In this document: positions 1 to 7,392 of the stretch, piece after piece | Layout of the letters: each line of letters starts with the position of its first letter | Numbering within the stretch: the first letter of the stretch is position 1 | From: Planomonospora parontospora | Lineage (GTDB): Bacteria; Actinomycetota; Actinomycetes; Streptosporangiales; Streptosporangiaceae | DNA: 64,000 nt | NCBI GenBank assembly: GCA_014647935.1 | Contig: BMQD01000006.1 | Coordinates: forward strand, 248,001 to 312,000 | Direction of reading: 5' to 3' | Notes under the pieces: model-generated | Told to the model about the DNA's origin: nothing | The model's database searches: none | What the model saw: the letters and a program-made list of their open reading frames with translations, nothing else | Made by a program: the position numbers and the translations under genes

Positions 1-753
1 CTGGACGACCGGTTCCGGCTGCTGGAGTCCGTGGCCGCCTACTGCCTCGACCGGCTCCAGGAGGCCGGGGAACTGGACCGGGTACGGCGGCGGCACCTCC
101 TGCACCACATCGGGTTCGCCGAGCGGACCGAGGCGCACCTGCGCGGCCCCGGCCAGCGGCGGTGGCTGCGGCGGCTCGACGCCGAGGCCGCCAACCTACG
201 CGCCGCGCTCAACACCGCGGTCAGGGAGGCCGACGCCGAGGGTGCGCTGCGCCTCGCCGTCGCGCTGGCCTGGTACCGGTTCCTGCGCGGCAGGCTGACC
301 GAGGCCCGGCGCTCCCTGTCCGCCGCGCTGACCACCGGCGCGGACGGTCCCACCGCACTGACCACCCGTGCGGACGGCTCCGCCGCGCTGGCCGGCGCGT
401 GCGACGGCGCCGCCCCGGCCCTCGCGCCGCCCACCTCCCGTTCCGTCACCGCGCTCCGTGCCGCGGCCTTGGCCTGGGCCGCGGGCTTCGGGTTCCTCCA
501 GGGCGACGTCGCCGACCGGGAGAGCCTGCGCGACGCGGCTCTGCGGTTGTACGAGGAGGCGGGCGATCCGGCCGGGCGCGCCAGAGCCCGGTGGTTCCCG
601 GCCCACACCGCGATCGACCTGGGCGACCTGACCGTCGCCGAGGACCTGCTGGACCGGGTGCTGCGGGGCTTCCGCGCGGTCGGCGACCGGTGGGACACCG
701 CCGCGGCCCTGGCCCCGGCCGCCTCCGGGCCCCTGGCGCGCGGCGCATCGTGA
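1..753 (+). CDS. SARP/AfsR-type regulator, C-terminal part (5' end outside window, early stop)
   Basis: The frame is open from base 1, so the gene begins upstream. The visible 250 residues match the region after the NB-ARC domain of AfsR/SARP-like regulators: an 'LDDRFRLLESVAAYC' segment, then TPR-like helices. The same arrangement is seen in the full-length regulator at 60108-63374 (its 'YRMLETIRAFC' segment), so the two are paralogues. Proteins of this type usually carry some 200-300 further residues of TPR here, but this one ends at 753 after a 'VGDRW' segment that in the paralogue continues into more repeats. It may therefore be truncated or frameshifted. The stop codon lies inside the left arm of a strong hairpin. 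No BTAD or P-loop can be checked because they lie outside the window. Confidence 0.7.
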   Translation: MDDRFRLLESVAAYCLDRLQEAGELDRVRRRHLLHHIGFAERTEAHLRGPGQRRWLRRLDAEAANLRAALNTAVREADAEGALRLAVALAWYRFLRGRLTEARRSLSAALTTGADGPTALTTRADGSAALAGACDGAAPALAPPTSRSVTALRAAALAWAAGFGFLQGDVADRESLRDAALRLYEEAGDPAGRARARWFPAHTAIDLGDLTVAEDLLDRVLRGFRAVGDRWDTAAALAPAASGPLARGAS

Positions 754-790
754 ACGAGGGGACGGCGATCGACTCGCCGTCCCCTCGTTC
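752..790. terminator. Hairpin terminator after the SARP-like gene
   Basis: A perfect 17-bp inverted repeat (arms 752-768 and 774-790) with a 5-base loop. It overlaps the stop codon of the upstream gene and lies between two convergent genes. There is no T tract, which is common for actinobacterial terminators. Confidence 0.75.
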
Positions 791-808
791 CTCCACCGGT
801 CACCGGCT

Positions 809-841
809 CGCACGGGGCGGACACCGCGTCCGCCCCGTGCG
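809..841. terminator. Hairpin terminator after nrdJ
   Basis: A perfect 14-bp inverted repeat (809-822 and 828-841) with a 5-base loop, only 5 bases past the nrdJ stop. With 752-790 it forms two back-to-back hairpins that would separate the convergent transcripts. Confidence 0.75.
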
Positions 842-846
842 GGGAG

Positions 847-3729
847 TCAGCTGCAGCCGCTGGTGGAGCCGCAGCCCTCGCAGACGTAGCAGCTGCCGGC
901 GGGACGCATCTTCGTGCCGCAGGTCATGCAGAGCGGCGCGTCGGCGGTGCGGCCCTGGTGGGACTCCAGGGAGCCGCCCCGGCCGGGCTCCTGCCGGGCC
1001 ACGGCCTGGGAGGCCGCTCCGGCCGCGGTCTCGGGAGCGGCCTCGGCACGCTGCTGGGGCTGCTCGATCGGGGCCGAGGTGGCCAGCTCGGCGATGACCT
1101 GCTCGGAGTGGACGGCGGCCGGGTCCTCACCGCGCTGCTGGGCGGCCCGCTCGGCGGCGGAGAAGACGCCGAGGGCGGCGCGCTCCTCGTAGGGCAGGTG
1201 GTCCAGGGCCAGCCGGCGGAAGATGTAGTCCACCACCGAGGAGGCCATCCGGATGTCCGGGTCGTCGGTCATGCCGGCCGGGTCGAACCGCATGTTGACG
1301 AACTTGCTGACGTAGGTCTCCAGCGGCACGCCGTACTGCAGGCCGATCGAGATGGCCACGGAGAAGGCGTCCATGACGCCCGCGAGGGTCGAGCCCTGCT
1401 TGGACATCTTCAGGAAGACCTCGCCGAGGCCGTCGTCGGGGTAGCACGAGGCGGTCATGTAGCCCTTGGCCCCGGCCACGGTGAAGCGGGTCGTGGTGCT
1501 GGGACGCTGGTTGGGCATCCGGCGGCGGGTCGGGCGGCTGATCTCCACCACCTTGACCTGCGGCTCGGCGGGGCCCTCCGCCTTCTCCGCCTTGTCCGCC
1601 TTCTCCTCGGCCTTCTTGCCCGAGGCGGAGAGCGGCTGGCCGACCTTGCAGTTGTCGCGGTAGACGGCCAGGGCCTTCAGGCCGAGCTTCCAGCCCTCGA
1701 GGTAGACCTGCTCGATGTCCTCGACGGTCGCGGACTCGGGCAGGTTGACGGTCTTGCTGATCGCCCCGGACAGGAACGGCTGGGTGGCGGCCATCATCCG
1801 GACGTGGCCCATCGGGGCGATGGCCCGCTCGCCCATGGCGCAGTCGAACACCTCGTAGTGCTCGGGCCGCAGGCCCGGCGCGTCGACGACGTGACCGTGC
1901 TCGGCGATGAACTCGACGATCGCCTCGATCTGCTCGCCGGGGTAGCCGAGCTTGTCCAGCGCCCGCGGGATCGTCTGGTTGACGATCTGCATGGAGCCGC
2001 CGCCGACGAGCTTCTTGAACTTGACCAGCGCCAGGTCCGGCTCGATGCCGGTCGTGTCGCAGTCCATCATCAGGCCGATGGTGCCGGTGGGCGCCAGCAG
2101 GGAGGCCTGGGCGTTGCGGTAGCCGTTGCGCTCGCCGAGCTTGAGGCACTCGGTCCACTGCCGGGTGGCCTCGGCGTGGATGGCGCCGTCCACGGCGTCC
2201 AGCGTGCGCAGCTCGTCGTTGGCCGCCGAGTGCTTGCGCATGACGCGCTTGTGCGCGTCGGCGTTTCGGGCGTAGCCGTCGTACGGTCCCACGACCGCGG
2301 CCAGCTCGGCGCTGCGGCGGTAGGAGGCGCCGGTCATCAGGGAGGTGATGGCGGCGGCGACGGCGCGGCCGCCGTCGGAGTCGTAGGCGTGGCCGGTGGC
2401 CATGAGCAGCGCGCCCAGGTTGGCGTAGCCGATGCCGAGCTGACGGTAGGCGCGCGTGGTCTCGCCGATCTTCTCGGTGGGGAAGTCGGCGAAGCAGATG
2501 GAGACGTCCATCGCGGTGATGATCAGCTCGGTGATCTTCACGAAGTTCTGGATGTCGAAGGAGCCGTCGTCCTGGAGGAACTTCAGCAGGTTGATGCTGG
2601 CCAGGTTGCAGGAGGAGTTGTCCAGGTGGACGTACTCCGAACACGGGTTCGAGGCGGTGATGCGGCCCGTCTCCGGGCAGGTGTGCCAGTCGTTGATCGT
2701 GTCGTCGTACTGCACGCCGGGGTCGGCGCACTCCCAGGCTGCGGTCGCCATCTTGCGGAACAGGCCGCGGGCGTCGACCTTCTCGATGACCTCTCCGCTG
2801 AGGCGGGCACGCAGACCGAACCGCTCGCCCTTCTCCACCGCGCGCATGAACTCGTCGGAGACGCGCACGGAGTTGTTGGCGTTCTGGTACTGGACGGAGA
2901 CGATGTCCTTGCCGCCCAGGTCCATGTCGTAGCCGGCGTCGCGCAGCGCGCGGATCTTGTCCTCCTCGCGCGCCTTGGTCTCGATGAACTCCTCGATGTC
3001 GGGGTGGTCGACGTCGAGGACGACCATCTTGGCCGCCCGGCGGGTGGCGCCGCCGGACTTGATGGTGCCGGCGGAGGCGTCCGCGCCGCGCATGAAGGAG
3101 ACCGGGCCGCTGGCCGTGCCGCCGCTGGAGAGCAGTTCCTTGGAGGAGCGGATCCGGGAGAGGTTCACGCCGGAGCCCGAACCGCCCTTGAAGATCACGC
3201 CCTCTTCCTTGTACCAGTCGAGGATGGACTCCATCTGGTCGTCCACGGCCAGGATGAAGCAGGCGCTGACCTGCTGCGGCGAGGCGGTGCCGACGTTGAA
3301 CCAGACCGGCGAGTTGAAGCTGAAGACCTGGTTGACCAGGGCGTGCTTGAGCTCGTGGTCGAAGATCTCGGCGTCCTCGTCGGTGGCGAAGTAGCCCTCC
3401 TCGACGCCGGCCCTGGTGTAGACCCCCACCACGCGGTCGACGAGCTGCTTGAGGCTCCACTCGCGCTGCGGGGTGCCGACGGCGCCCCGGAAGTACTTGG
3501 TGGTGACGATGTTGGCCGCGTTGACCGACCAGGAGGCGGGGAACTCCACGCCGCGCTGCTCGAAGTTGACCGAGCCGTCGCGCCAGTTGGTCATGACGAC
3601 GTCGCGGCGCTCCCAGGCCACCTCGTCGTACGGGTGCACGCCGGGTGTGGTGAAGATGCGCTTCATCTTCAGCCCCTTGCGCGGGCGCTTACCCCCGCGC
3701 GCCGCCGTGCCGCTGACCGTCTCCGTCAT
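847..3729 (-). CDS. nrdJ: Class II (coenzyme B12-dependent) ribonucleoside-diphosphate reductase
   Basis: Reduces ribonucleotides to deoxyribonucleotides with adenosylcobalamin and needs no oxygen. 960 residues. The conserved active-site loop 'NPCSE' is present, followed by 'NSSCNLASINL', and an 'SACFILAVDD' cysteine segment lies upstream. The C-terminus is cysteine-rich (CMTCGTKM...CYVCEGCG), as expected for the shuttle cysteines and zinc-ribbon tail of the large actinobacterial NrdJ. I chose the ATG at 3729 (MTETVSG), preceded by a GGGGGAAA stretch; an in-frame extension to 3795 has no ribosome site and reads like non-coding sequence. nrdR lies directly upstream on the same strand, so the two probably form one operon controlled by NrdR. 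I see no cobalamin riboswitch in the short gap. Confidence 0.97.
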   Translation of the reverse strand: MTETVSGTAARGGKRPRKGLKMKRIFTTPGVHPYDEVAWERRDVVMTNWRDGSVNFEQRGVEFPASWSVNAANIVTTKYFRGAVGTPQREWSLKQLVDRVVGVYTRAGVEEGYFATDEDAEIFDHELKHALVNQVFSFNSPVWFNVGTASPQQVSACFILAVDDQMESILDWYKEEGVIFKGGSGSGVNLSRIRSSKELLSSGGTASGPVSFMRGADASAGTIKSGGATRRAAKMVVLDVDHPDIEEFIETKAREEDKIRALRDAGYDMDLGGKDIVSVQYQNANNSVRVSDEFMRAVEKGERFGLRARLSGEVIEKVDARGLFRKMATAAWECADPGVQYDDTINDWHTCPETGRITASNPCSEYVHLDNSSCNLASINLLKFLQDDGSFDIQNFVKITELIITAMDVSICFADFPTEKIGETTRAYRQLGIGYANLGALLMATGHAYDSDGGRAVAAAITSLMTGASYRRSAELAAVVGPYDGYARNADAHKRVMRKHSAANDELRTLDAVDGAIHAEATRQWTECLKLGERNGYRNAQASLLAPTGTIGLMMDCDTTGIEPDLALVKFKKLVGGGSMQIVNQTIPRALDKLGYPGEQIEAIVEFIAEHGHVVDAPGLRPEHYEVFDCAMGERAIAPMGHVRMMAATQPFLSGAISKTVNLPESATVEDIEQVYLEGWKLGLKALAVYRDNCKVGQPLSASGKKAEEKADKAEKAEGPAEPQVKVVEISRPTRRRMPNQRPSTTTRFTVAGAKGYMTASCYPDDGLGEVFLKMSKQGSTLAGVMDAFSVAISIGLQYGVPLETYVSKFVNMRFDPAGMTDDPDIRMASSVVDYIFRRLALDHLPYEERAALGVFSAAERAAQQRGEDPAAVHSEQVIAELATSAPIEQPQQRAEAAPETAAGAASQAVARQEPGRGGSLESHQGRTADAPLCMTCGTKMRPAGSCYVCEGCGSTSGCS

Positions 3730-3822
3730 GACTTTCCCCCTTCCGGGACTCCGAACGGAGCCCGCGAGTCGGACCACATCGATGCGCCGCCTCATGTCCC
3801 CCGGCGCCGGGGATCGAATTCT

Positions 3823-4284
3823 TCAGTCCTGCGGGGCGGAGCGGTCCGCCCGCAGCTGCCTGATCTCGGCCTCGAAGTCGGCCAGCGTCTCGAACCCCCG
3901 GTAGACGGAGGCGAAGCGGAGGTAGGCGACCTCGTCCAGCTCGCGGAGCGGACCCAGGATCGCCAGCCCGACCTCGTGGGCGGGGATCTCGGCGGATCCG
4001 GTCGCCCGGATGCTCTCCTCGACCCGCTGGCCCAGCTGCGCCAGGGAGTCCTCGCTGACGGGCCGTCCCTGGCACGCCCGCCGGACCCCGGCGATCACCT
4101 TCTCCCGGAAGAACGGCTCCGTCACCCCGCTGCGCTTGCTCACCATCAGCAGGACCGTCTCCTGCGTGGTGAACCTGCGCCCGCACTGCGGGCACGTGCG
4201 CCTGCGGCGGATGGCCCCGCCGTCCTCCGTGGAGCGGCTGTCGATGACCCGCGTGTCAGGATGACGGCAGAACGGACAGTGCAC
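3823..4284 (-). CDS. nrdR: Transcriptional repressor NrdR
   Basis: Zinc-ribbon/ATP-cone repressor that senses ATP/dATP and shuts off ribonucleotide reductase genes. 153 residues. The N-terminus starts MHCPFC and has a second CPQC pair near residue 34, giving the four zinc ligands. The remainder matches the ATP-cone: '[14 protein letters not shown]' and '[17 protein letters not shown]'. It sits upstream of nrdJ with a gap of about 90 bases, the nrdR-nrdJ order known from Streptomyces. Two NrdR-box candidates lie 104-151 bases upstream of its start, so it probably represses its own operon. Confidence 0.97.
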   Translation of the reverse strand: MHCPFCRHPDTRVIDSRSTEDGGAIRRRRTCPQCGRRFTTQETVLLMVSKRSGVTEPFFREKVIAGVRRACQGRPVSEDSLAQLGQRVEESIRATGSAEIPAHEVGLAILGPLRELDEVAYLRFASVYRGFETLADFEAEIRQLRADRSAPQD

Positions 4285-4387
4285 GTGCGTCGCCTCCCTG
4301 ACCGGCTCACCTGCCCCACACGCCCCGTGTCATGTCATGCGGAAGCCCGCACCCGTTCACCCGCGAAGGTGAAGTGCGGTAACAGAA

Positions 4388-4403
4388 ACACAACTTATGG
4401 TGA
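4388..4403. promoter_or_regulatory. NrdR box 1
   Basis: ACACAACTTATGGTGA matches 11 of 16 positions of the commonly given NrdR-box pattern ACACTATATATAGTGT, with the outer ACAC and GTG half-sites conserved. It pairs with the box at 4420-4435. Confidence 0.65.
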
Positions 4404-4419
4404 AACGGGGTGGGTGGTG

Positions 4420-4435
4420 CCACTAGATGTTGTGG
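4420..4435. promoter_or_regulatory. NrdR box 2
   Basis: CCACTAGATGTTGTGG is a second NrdR-box match. The linker to box 1 is 16 bases, putting the centres 32 bp (three helical turns) apart. This is the spacing known for paired NrdR boxes, so the pair is more convincing than either site alone. The rest of 4285-4592 shows no other gene. Confidence 0.65.
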
Positions 4436-4592
4436 TGCAACCGTAGAAGTGCGCGACGATGAACGCAAGTTGATCGGAGTGTCCCGAGTGAAGGCGCTGA
4501 TCAGGGGTGCCACCCGGGCGTGTCGCCGCCGCCCCACCCTCCGGGCCGCCCGTCCGGGCACGCCGGAGTCCCGCGGCCTCCGCCCCCTCCGA

Positions 4593-4652
4593 ACAGGGAT
4601 GAGGTGCGCGATCGGCTGGACAGGGATCTAGACAGGGATGAGGTGCGCGATC
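4593..4652. repeat. 21-bp direct repeat (39-bp tandem duplication) at the 3' end of the ChiZ-position gene
   Basis: ACAGGGATGAGGTGCGCGATC occurs at 4593-4613 and again at 4632-4652, a 39-bp period, with a partial third copy (ACAGGGATC) between them. On the minus strand this repeats the codons for IAHLIPV around the stop codon of the small membrane protein at 4628-5056, so the duplication reshaped or created its 3' end. Confidence 0.75.
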
Positions 4653-5056
4653 ACCCAGAGGGCGGCGAGGGCGGCCAGGAGCAGAGCGGCCACGGCCGCG
4701 CCCCTGCCCCGGCGGGTGAGCCGGAGAGGCCTCGCGGCGGGGCGGCGGACTCCTCTGCGCGCCACCGCCACCGCCTCCGGTCCGGATCCGGACCTCCGGC
4801 GCGCCCGGCCGCCCGAGGCCGGCCGCGGTCGCCTCCCGCCCGTCGCAGCCGGCCGCGGACGGCCTTCACCCGCACTCCCCGATCGCCCCTCACCCGCCGC
4901 CCGCGAGCGCGACCGGCCGCCGTCCGCCGCCCGAAGATGCGCCCTGCCGCCCTCGATCAGCCGCAGCTGCGGCCGGGGCTGCCCCGACGCCCGTCCCGCG
5001 GTCTGCCCCGACGCCCGCCCCCGCCGGGACCGCCCCGTCCGCGTGGTCGCCTCCAT
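4628..5056 (-). CDS. Small Arg/Gly-rich single-pass membrane protein at the ChiZ position, no LysM domain
   Basis: 142 residues. The ATG at 5056 has a GGGAGG site just upstream. Residues 1-115 are low-complexity and very rich in Arg, Gly and Ala, so probably disordered and cytoplasmic. Residues about 119-138 form one hydrophobic helix after an RLTRRGRG stop-transfer motif, and only a few residues follow it. The position between nrdR and a divergent lexA matches chiZ (Rv2719c) of Mycobacterium tuberculosis, an SOS-induced inhibitor of division with a disordered Arg-rich N-terminus, one helix and a C-terminal LysM domain. Here the first two parts are recognisable but LysM is absent and cannot be found in any frame downstream. 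LexA-box candidates lie upstream. A division-inhibitor role is inferred from synteny and architecture only. Confidence 0.6.
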   Translation of the reverse strand: MEATTRTGRSRRGRASGQTAGRASGQPRPQLRLIEGGRAHLRAADGGRSRSRAAGEGRSGSAGEGRPRPAATGGRRPRPASGGRARRRSGSGPEAVAVARRGVRRPAARPLRLTRRGRGAAVAALLLAALAALWVIAHLIPV

Positions 5057-5110
5057 GGCCCTCCCATCGCCCCGGCCTGGCCGAACACAGGTCGAAGAAA
5101 GATCGGTGAA

Positions 5111-5126
5111 TCGAACACGGTGTCGA
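5111..5126. promoter_or_regulatory. LexA (SOS) box candidate 1
   Basis: TCGAACACGGTGTCGA: the left half-site matches the actinobacterial SOS box TCGAAC-N4-GTTCGA fully, the right half weakly. It adjoins candidate 2. Confidence 0.45.
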
Positions 5127-5142
5127 TCGAACTCCCGTACGA
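5127..5142. promoter_or_regulatory. LexA (SOS) box candidate 2
   Basis: TCGAACTCCCGTACGA matches TCGAAC-N4-GTTCGA at 11 of 12 fixed positions. It lies 71 bases upstream of the divergent membrane-protein start. Confidence 0.65.
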
Positions 5143-5179
5143 TGTTGTACACCACGCCGTCGCCGATTTCGAGGAAGAC

Positions 5180-5195
5180 TCGAACAATTGTTTGA
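5180..5195. promoter_or_regulatory. LexA (SOS) box candidate 3
   Basis: TCGAACAATTGTTTGA matches the SOS box at 11 of 12 fixed positions and is the best of the three. It lies about 73 bases upstream of lexA, as expected for autoregulation. Confidence 0.8.
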
Positions 5196-5267
5196 AGATG
5201 ATCTTCGACGGCGGTACGGTCGCTGTGTGCGACATGAGGAATACAGACCGGGAGGCGAGGAGATCGC

Positions 5268-5978
5268 ATGAGCGAGCACAAAGAGAACGGCGCGGCCGTC
5301 AGTGACCTGGCGGTGCGCAGGCGTGACTCCCTCGGCCTCACCCCCAGGCAGCGCAGGATCCTCGAGGTCATCCGTGATTCGGTGCAGCAGCGGGGATACC
5401 CCCCGTCGATGCGCGAGATCGGCGAGGCGGTGCAGCTCACCAGCACCTCCAGTGTCTCCCACCAGCTGACGGCGTTGCAGCGCAAGGGTTATCTGCGGCG
5501 CGACCCGCACCGCCCCCGGGCGCTCGAGGTTCGTCTGCCCGGCGAGCCCGTGCTCTGGGTGGACCCCGACGCGGGCACCGACGAGGCGCCCGTCAGCCGT
5601 CCGACGGCCTCCTACGTCCCCCTGGTCGGCCGGATCGCCGCCGGTGGCCCCATCCTCGCCGAGGAGAGCATCGAGGACGTCTTCGCCCTGCCCAAGCAGC
5701 TCGTCGGCGAGGGCACGCTCTTCCTGCTCCAGGTGGCCGGTGACTCGATGATCGACGCTGCCATCGCCAACGGCGACTGGGTGGTCGTGCGCCAGCAGCC
5801 GGTCGCCGACAGCGGCGACATCGTCGCGGCGATGATCGACGGCGAGGCCACGGTCAAGACCTTCAAGCGCAAGGACGGCCACGTCTGGCTGGTCCCGCAC
5901 AACCCCAACTACGACCCGATCCCGGGCGACGAGGCGACCGTCCTCGGCAAGGTCGTGGCGGTCCTCCGCAAGCTCTGA
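5268..5978 (+). CDS. lexA: LexA repressor
   Basis: SOS master repressor, 236 residues. Winged-helix DNA-binding domain at about residues 22-90 ('[12 protein letters not shown]', '[13 protein letters not shown]', '[11 protein letters not shown]'). The self-cleavage site Ala125-Gly126 is in '[10 protein letters not shown]'. The S24-type protease dyad is Ser160 ('GDSM') and Lys197 ('EATVKTFKR'). The ATG has a GAGGAG site 6-8 bases upstream. Three SOS-box candidates in the 211-bp divergent spacer fit autoregulation and shared control of the gene at 4628-5056. Confidence 0.98.
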   Translation: MSEHKENGAAVSDLAVRRRDSLGLTPRQRRILEVIRDSVQQRGYPPSMREIGEAVQLTSTSSVSHQLTALQRKGYLRRDPHRPRALEVRLPGEPVLWVDPDAGTDEAPVSRPTASYVPLVGRIAAGGPILAEESIEDVFALPKQLVGEGTLFLLQVAGDSMIDAAIANGDWVVVRQQPVADSGDIVAAMIDGEATVKTFKRKDGHVWLVPHNPNYDPIPGDEATVLGKVVAVLRKL

Positions 5979-6100
5979 GTCACAGGCTCCGCCCGGTGAA
6001 GGCCGCGTGGCCGCACGGCCGGGGCCGCCGGGCCCGTCCGGTTCGCGCATCCCGGGCCTCGATCTCCGCGCCGCTCACCGCCCCGGCCTAGGCTGGGGCG

Positions 6101-7264
6101 GTGAGCGACATATCCGGTCTGAACGATCTGACGTTGGAAAGCCTGACCACCCGCGACGGGGCGAAGTGGTCCCTCGCCGAGCCCGGGGTGATCCCCGCCT
6201 GGGTCGCGGACATGGACTTCCCGGTCGCCCCCGCCGTACGGGAGGCCCTGGCCCGCCGGGTCCACGGCGACCTCGGCTACCCCGCCTGGCTCGACCAGCT
6301 CGGAGACGGTCCGCTGGCGGAGGTCTTCGCCGCGCGGATGGAGCAGCGGCACGGCTGGCGCGCCGACCCGGCGCACGTGCGCTCCTTCACCGACATCAAC
6401 CAGGCCCTCCAGGTCGTCCTGCACGTCGCCACCCGGCCCGGCGACGCGGTGGCGCTGCACGTCCCGACCTACCCGCCCTTCCTGGAGACGCTCGCCGAGA
6501 TGGGCCGGCCGCTGCTCCCGATCCCGATGGAGCCCGCGGGCGACTCCTGGGGCTTCGACGCCGACGCCCTGGCCGCCCGGCTCGCCGAGGGCTGCTGCCG
6601 GGTGCTGCTGCTGGTCAACCCGCAGAACCCGACCGGGCGCTCGTTCACCCGCGAGGAGCTGACGGTCCTCGCCGAGCTGGCCGAACGCCACGATCTGCTC
6701 GTCGTCTCCGACGAGATCCACGCCGACCTGACCCACGCCCCGTCCGCGCACGTCCCCTTCGCCACCCTGCTGCCGGAGCGGACCGTCACGCTGACCTCCG
6801 CCACCAAGGCATTCAACCTGGGCGGCATCCGCTGCTCCGTGGCGCACTTCGGGCCGCCCGCCCTGCGCGCCGCCATGGCCGCCCAGCCCAGGCACATGTA
6901 CGGCGCGGCGCACGTGTTCGGGGTCGACGCGACCGTCGCGGCCTGGACGCACGGGGACGGCTGGCTGGAGGAGGTCAGGGCGGTGCTCGCCCGCAACCGG
7001 AGCCTGGTCGCCGGAGGGCTTCCCGAGGGCGTGCGCCACCGGGTCCCCGATGCCACCTATCTGGCCTGGCTGGACTTCACAGACCTGGCCCTGGGCGAGG
7101 ACCCCGCCGGGTTCCTGAAGCGCGAGGCGCGGGTGATGCTCAGTCAGGGTCCGCCGTTCGGCCCCGGAGGCGAGGGCTTCGCCCGGCTGAACTTCGCCAC
7201 CTCGGGCCCGGTCCTCTCGGAGATCCTGGACCGGATCTCCAGGGCCGTGAAGTCCCGGTCGTGA
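6101..7264 (+). CDS. PatB/MalY-type pyridoxal-phosphate C-S lyase (aminotransferase class I/II fold)
   Basis: 387 residues from a GTG at 6101. Fold-type I PLP enzyme. 'VIPAWVADMDFPVAP' at the N-terminus, 'LVNPQNPTGR', 'VVSDEIHADL' and the PLP-lysine motif 'TSATKAFNLGG' are the signature of the PatB/MalY subgroup, which cleaves cystathionine or related cysteine S-conjugates rather than transaminating. Length and motifs are normal. It is alone on its strand, 122 bases after lexA and convergent with leuS. No methionine-pathway neighbour fixes the substrate. Confidence 0.88.
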   Translation: MSDISGLNDLTLESLTTRDGAKWSLAEPGVIPAWVADMDFPVAPAVREALARRVHGDLGYPAWLDQLGDGPLAEVFAARMEQRHGWRADPAHVRSFTDINQALQVVLHVATRPGDAVALHVPTYPPFLETLAEMGRPLLPIPMEPAGDSWGFDADALAARLAEGCCRVLLLVNPQNPTGRSFTREELTVLAELAERHDLLVVSDEIHADLTHAPSAHVPFATLLPERTVTLTSATKAFNLGGIRCSVAHFGPPALRAAMAAQPRHMYGAAHVFGVDATVAAWTHGDGWLEEVRAVLARNRSLVAGGLPEGVRHRVPDATYLAWLDFTDLALGEDPAGFLKREARVMLSQGPPFGPGGEGFARLNFATSGPVLSEILDRISRAVKSRS

Positions 7265-7347
7265 TCCTCTTTCGCTGACCCCGCCCCCGACCGTACGGCG
7301 TGCGCCCCGGAGGCGGGCCGTACGGGGGAACCGGACCGGAGGCGGGT

Positions 7348-7381
7348 GCGGCCCGGGACCCCGGCCGGGGTCCCGGGCCGC
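7348..7381. terminator. Bidirectional terminator hairpin between the PatB-like gene and leuS
   Basis: A 34-bp perfect palindrome (17-bp arms, no spacer), very GC-rich, 11 bases beyond the leuS stop and 83 bases beyond the convergent lyase stop. Confidence 0.75.
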
Positions 7382-7392
7382 GCCCTGCGCGG

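Noticed and set aside
958-4446. 1162-codon plus-strand frame opposite nrdJ and nrdR
   Set aside because: Mirror frame of highly GC-biased genes; rich in Gly, Ala, Val and Asp repeats without any domain, while the minus strand has clear NrdJ and NrdR motifs.
3730-4592. Cobalamin riboswitch for nrdJ
   Set aside because: No B12-box-like sequence or extended folding seen in the nrdR-nrdJ gap or the nrdR leader; NrdR boxes account for control.
5057-5485. Upstream extension of the ChiZ-position protein across lexA
   Set aside because: It would run antisense through lexA and its promoter; the ATG at 5056 has its own ribosome site.
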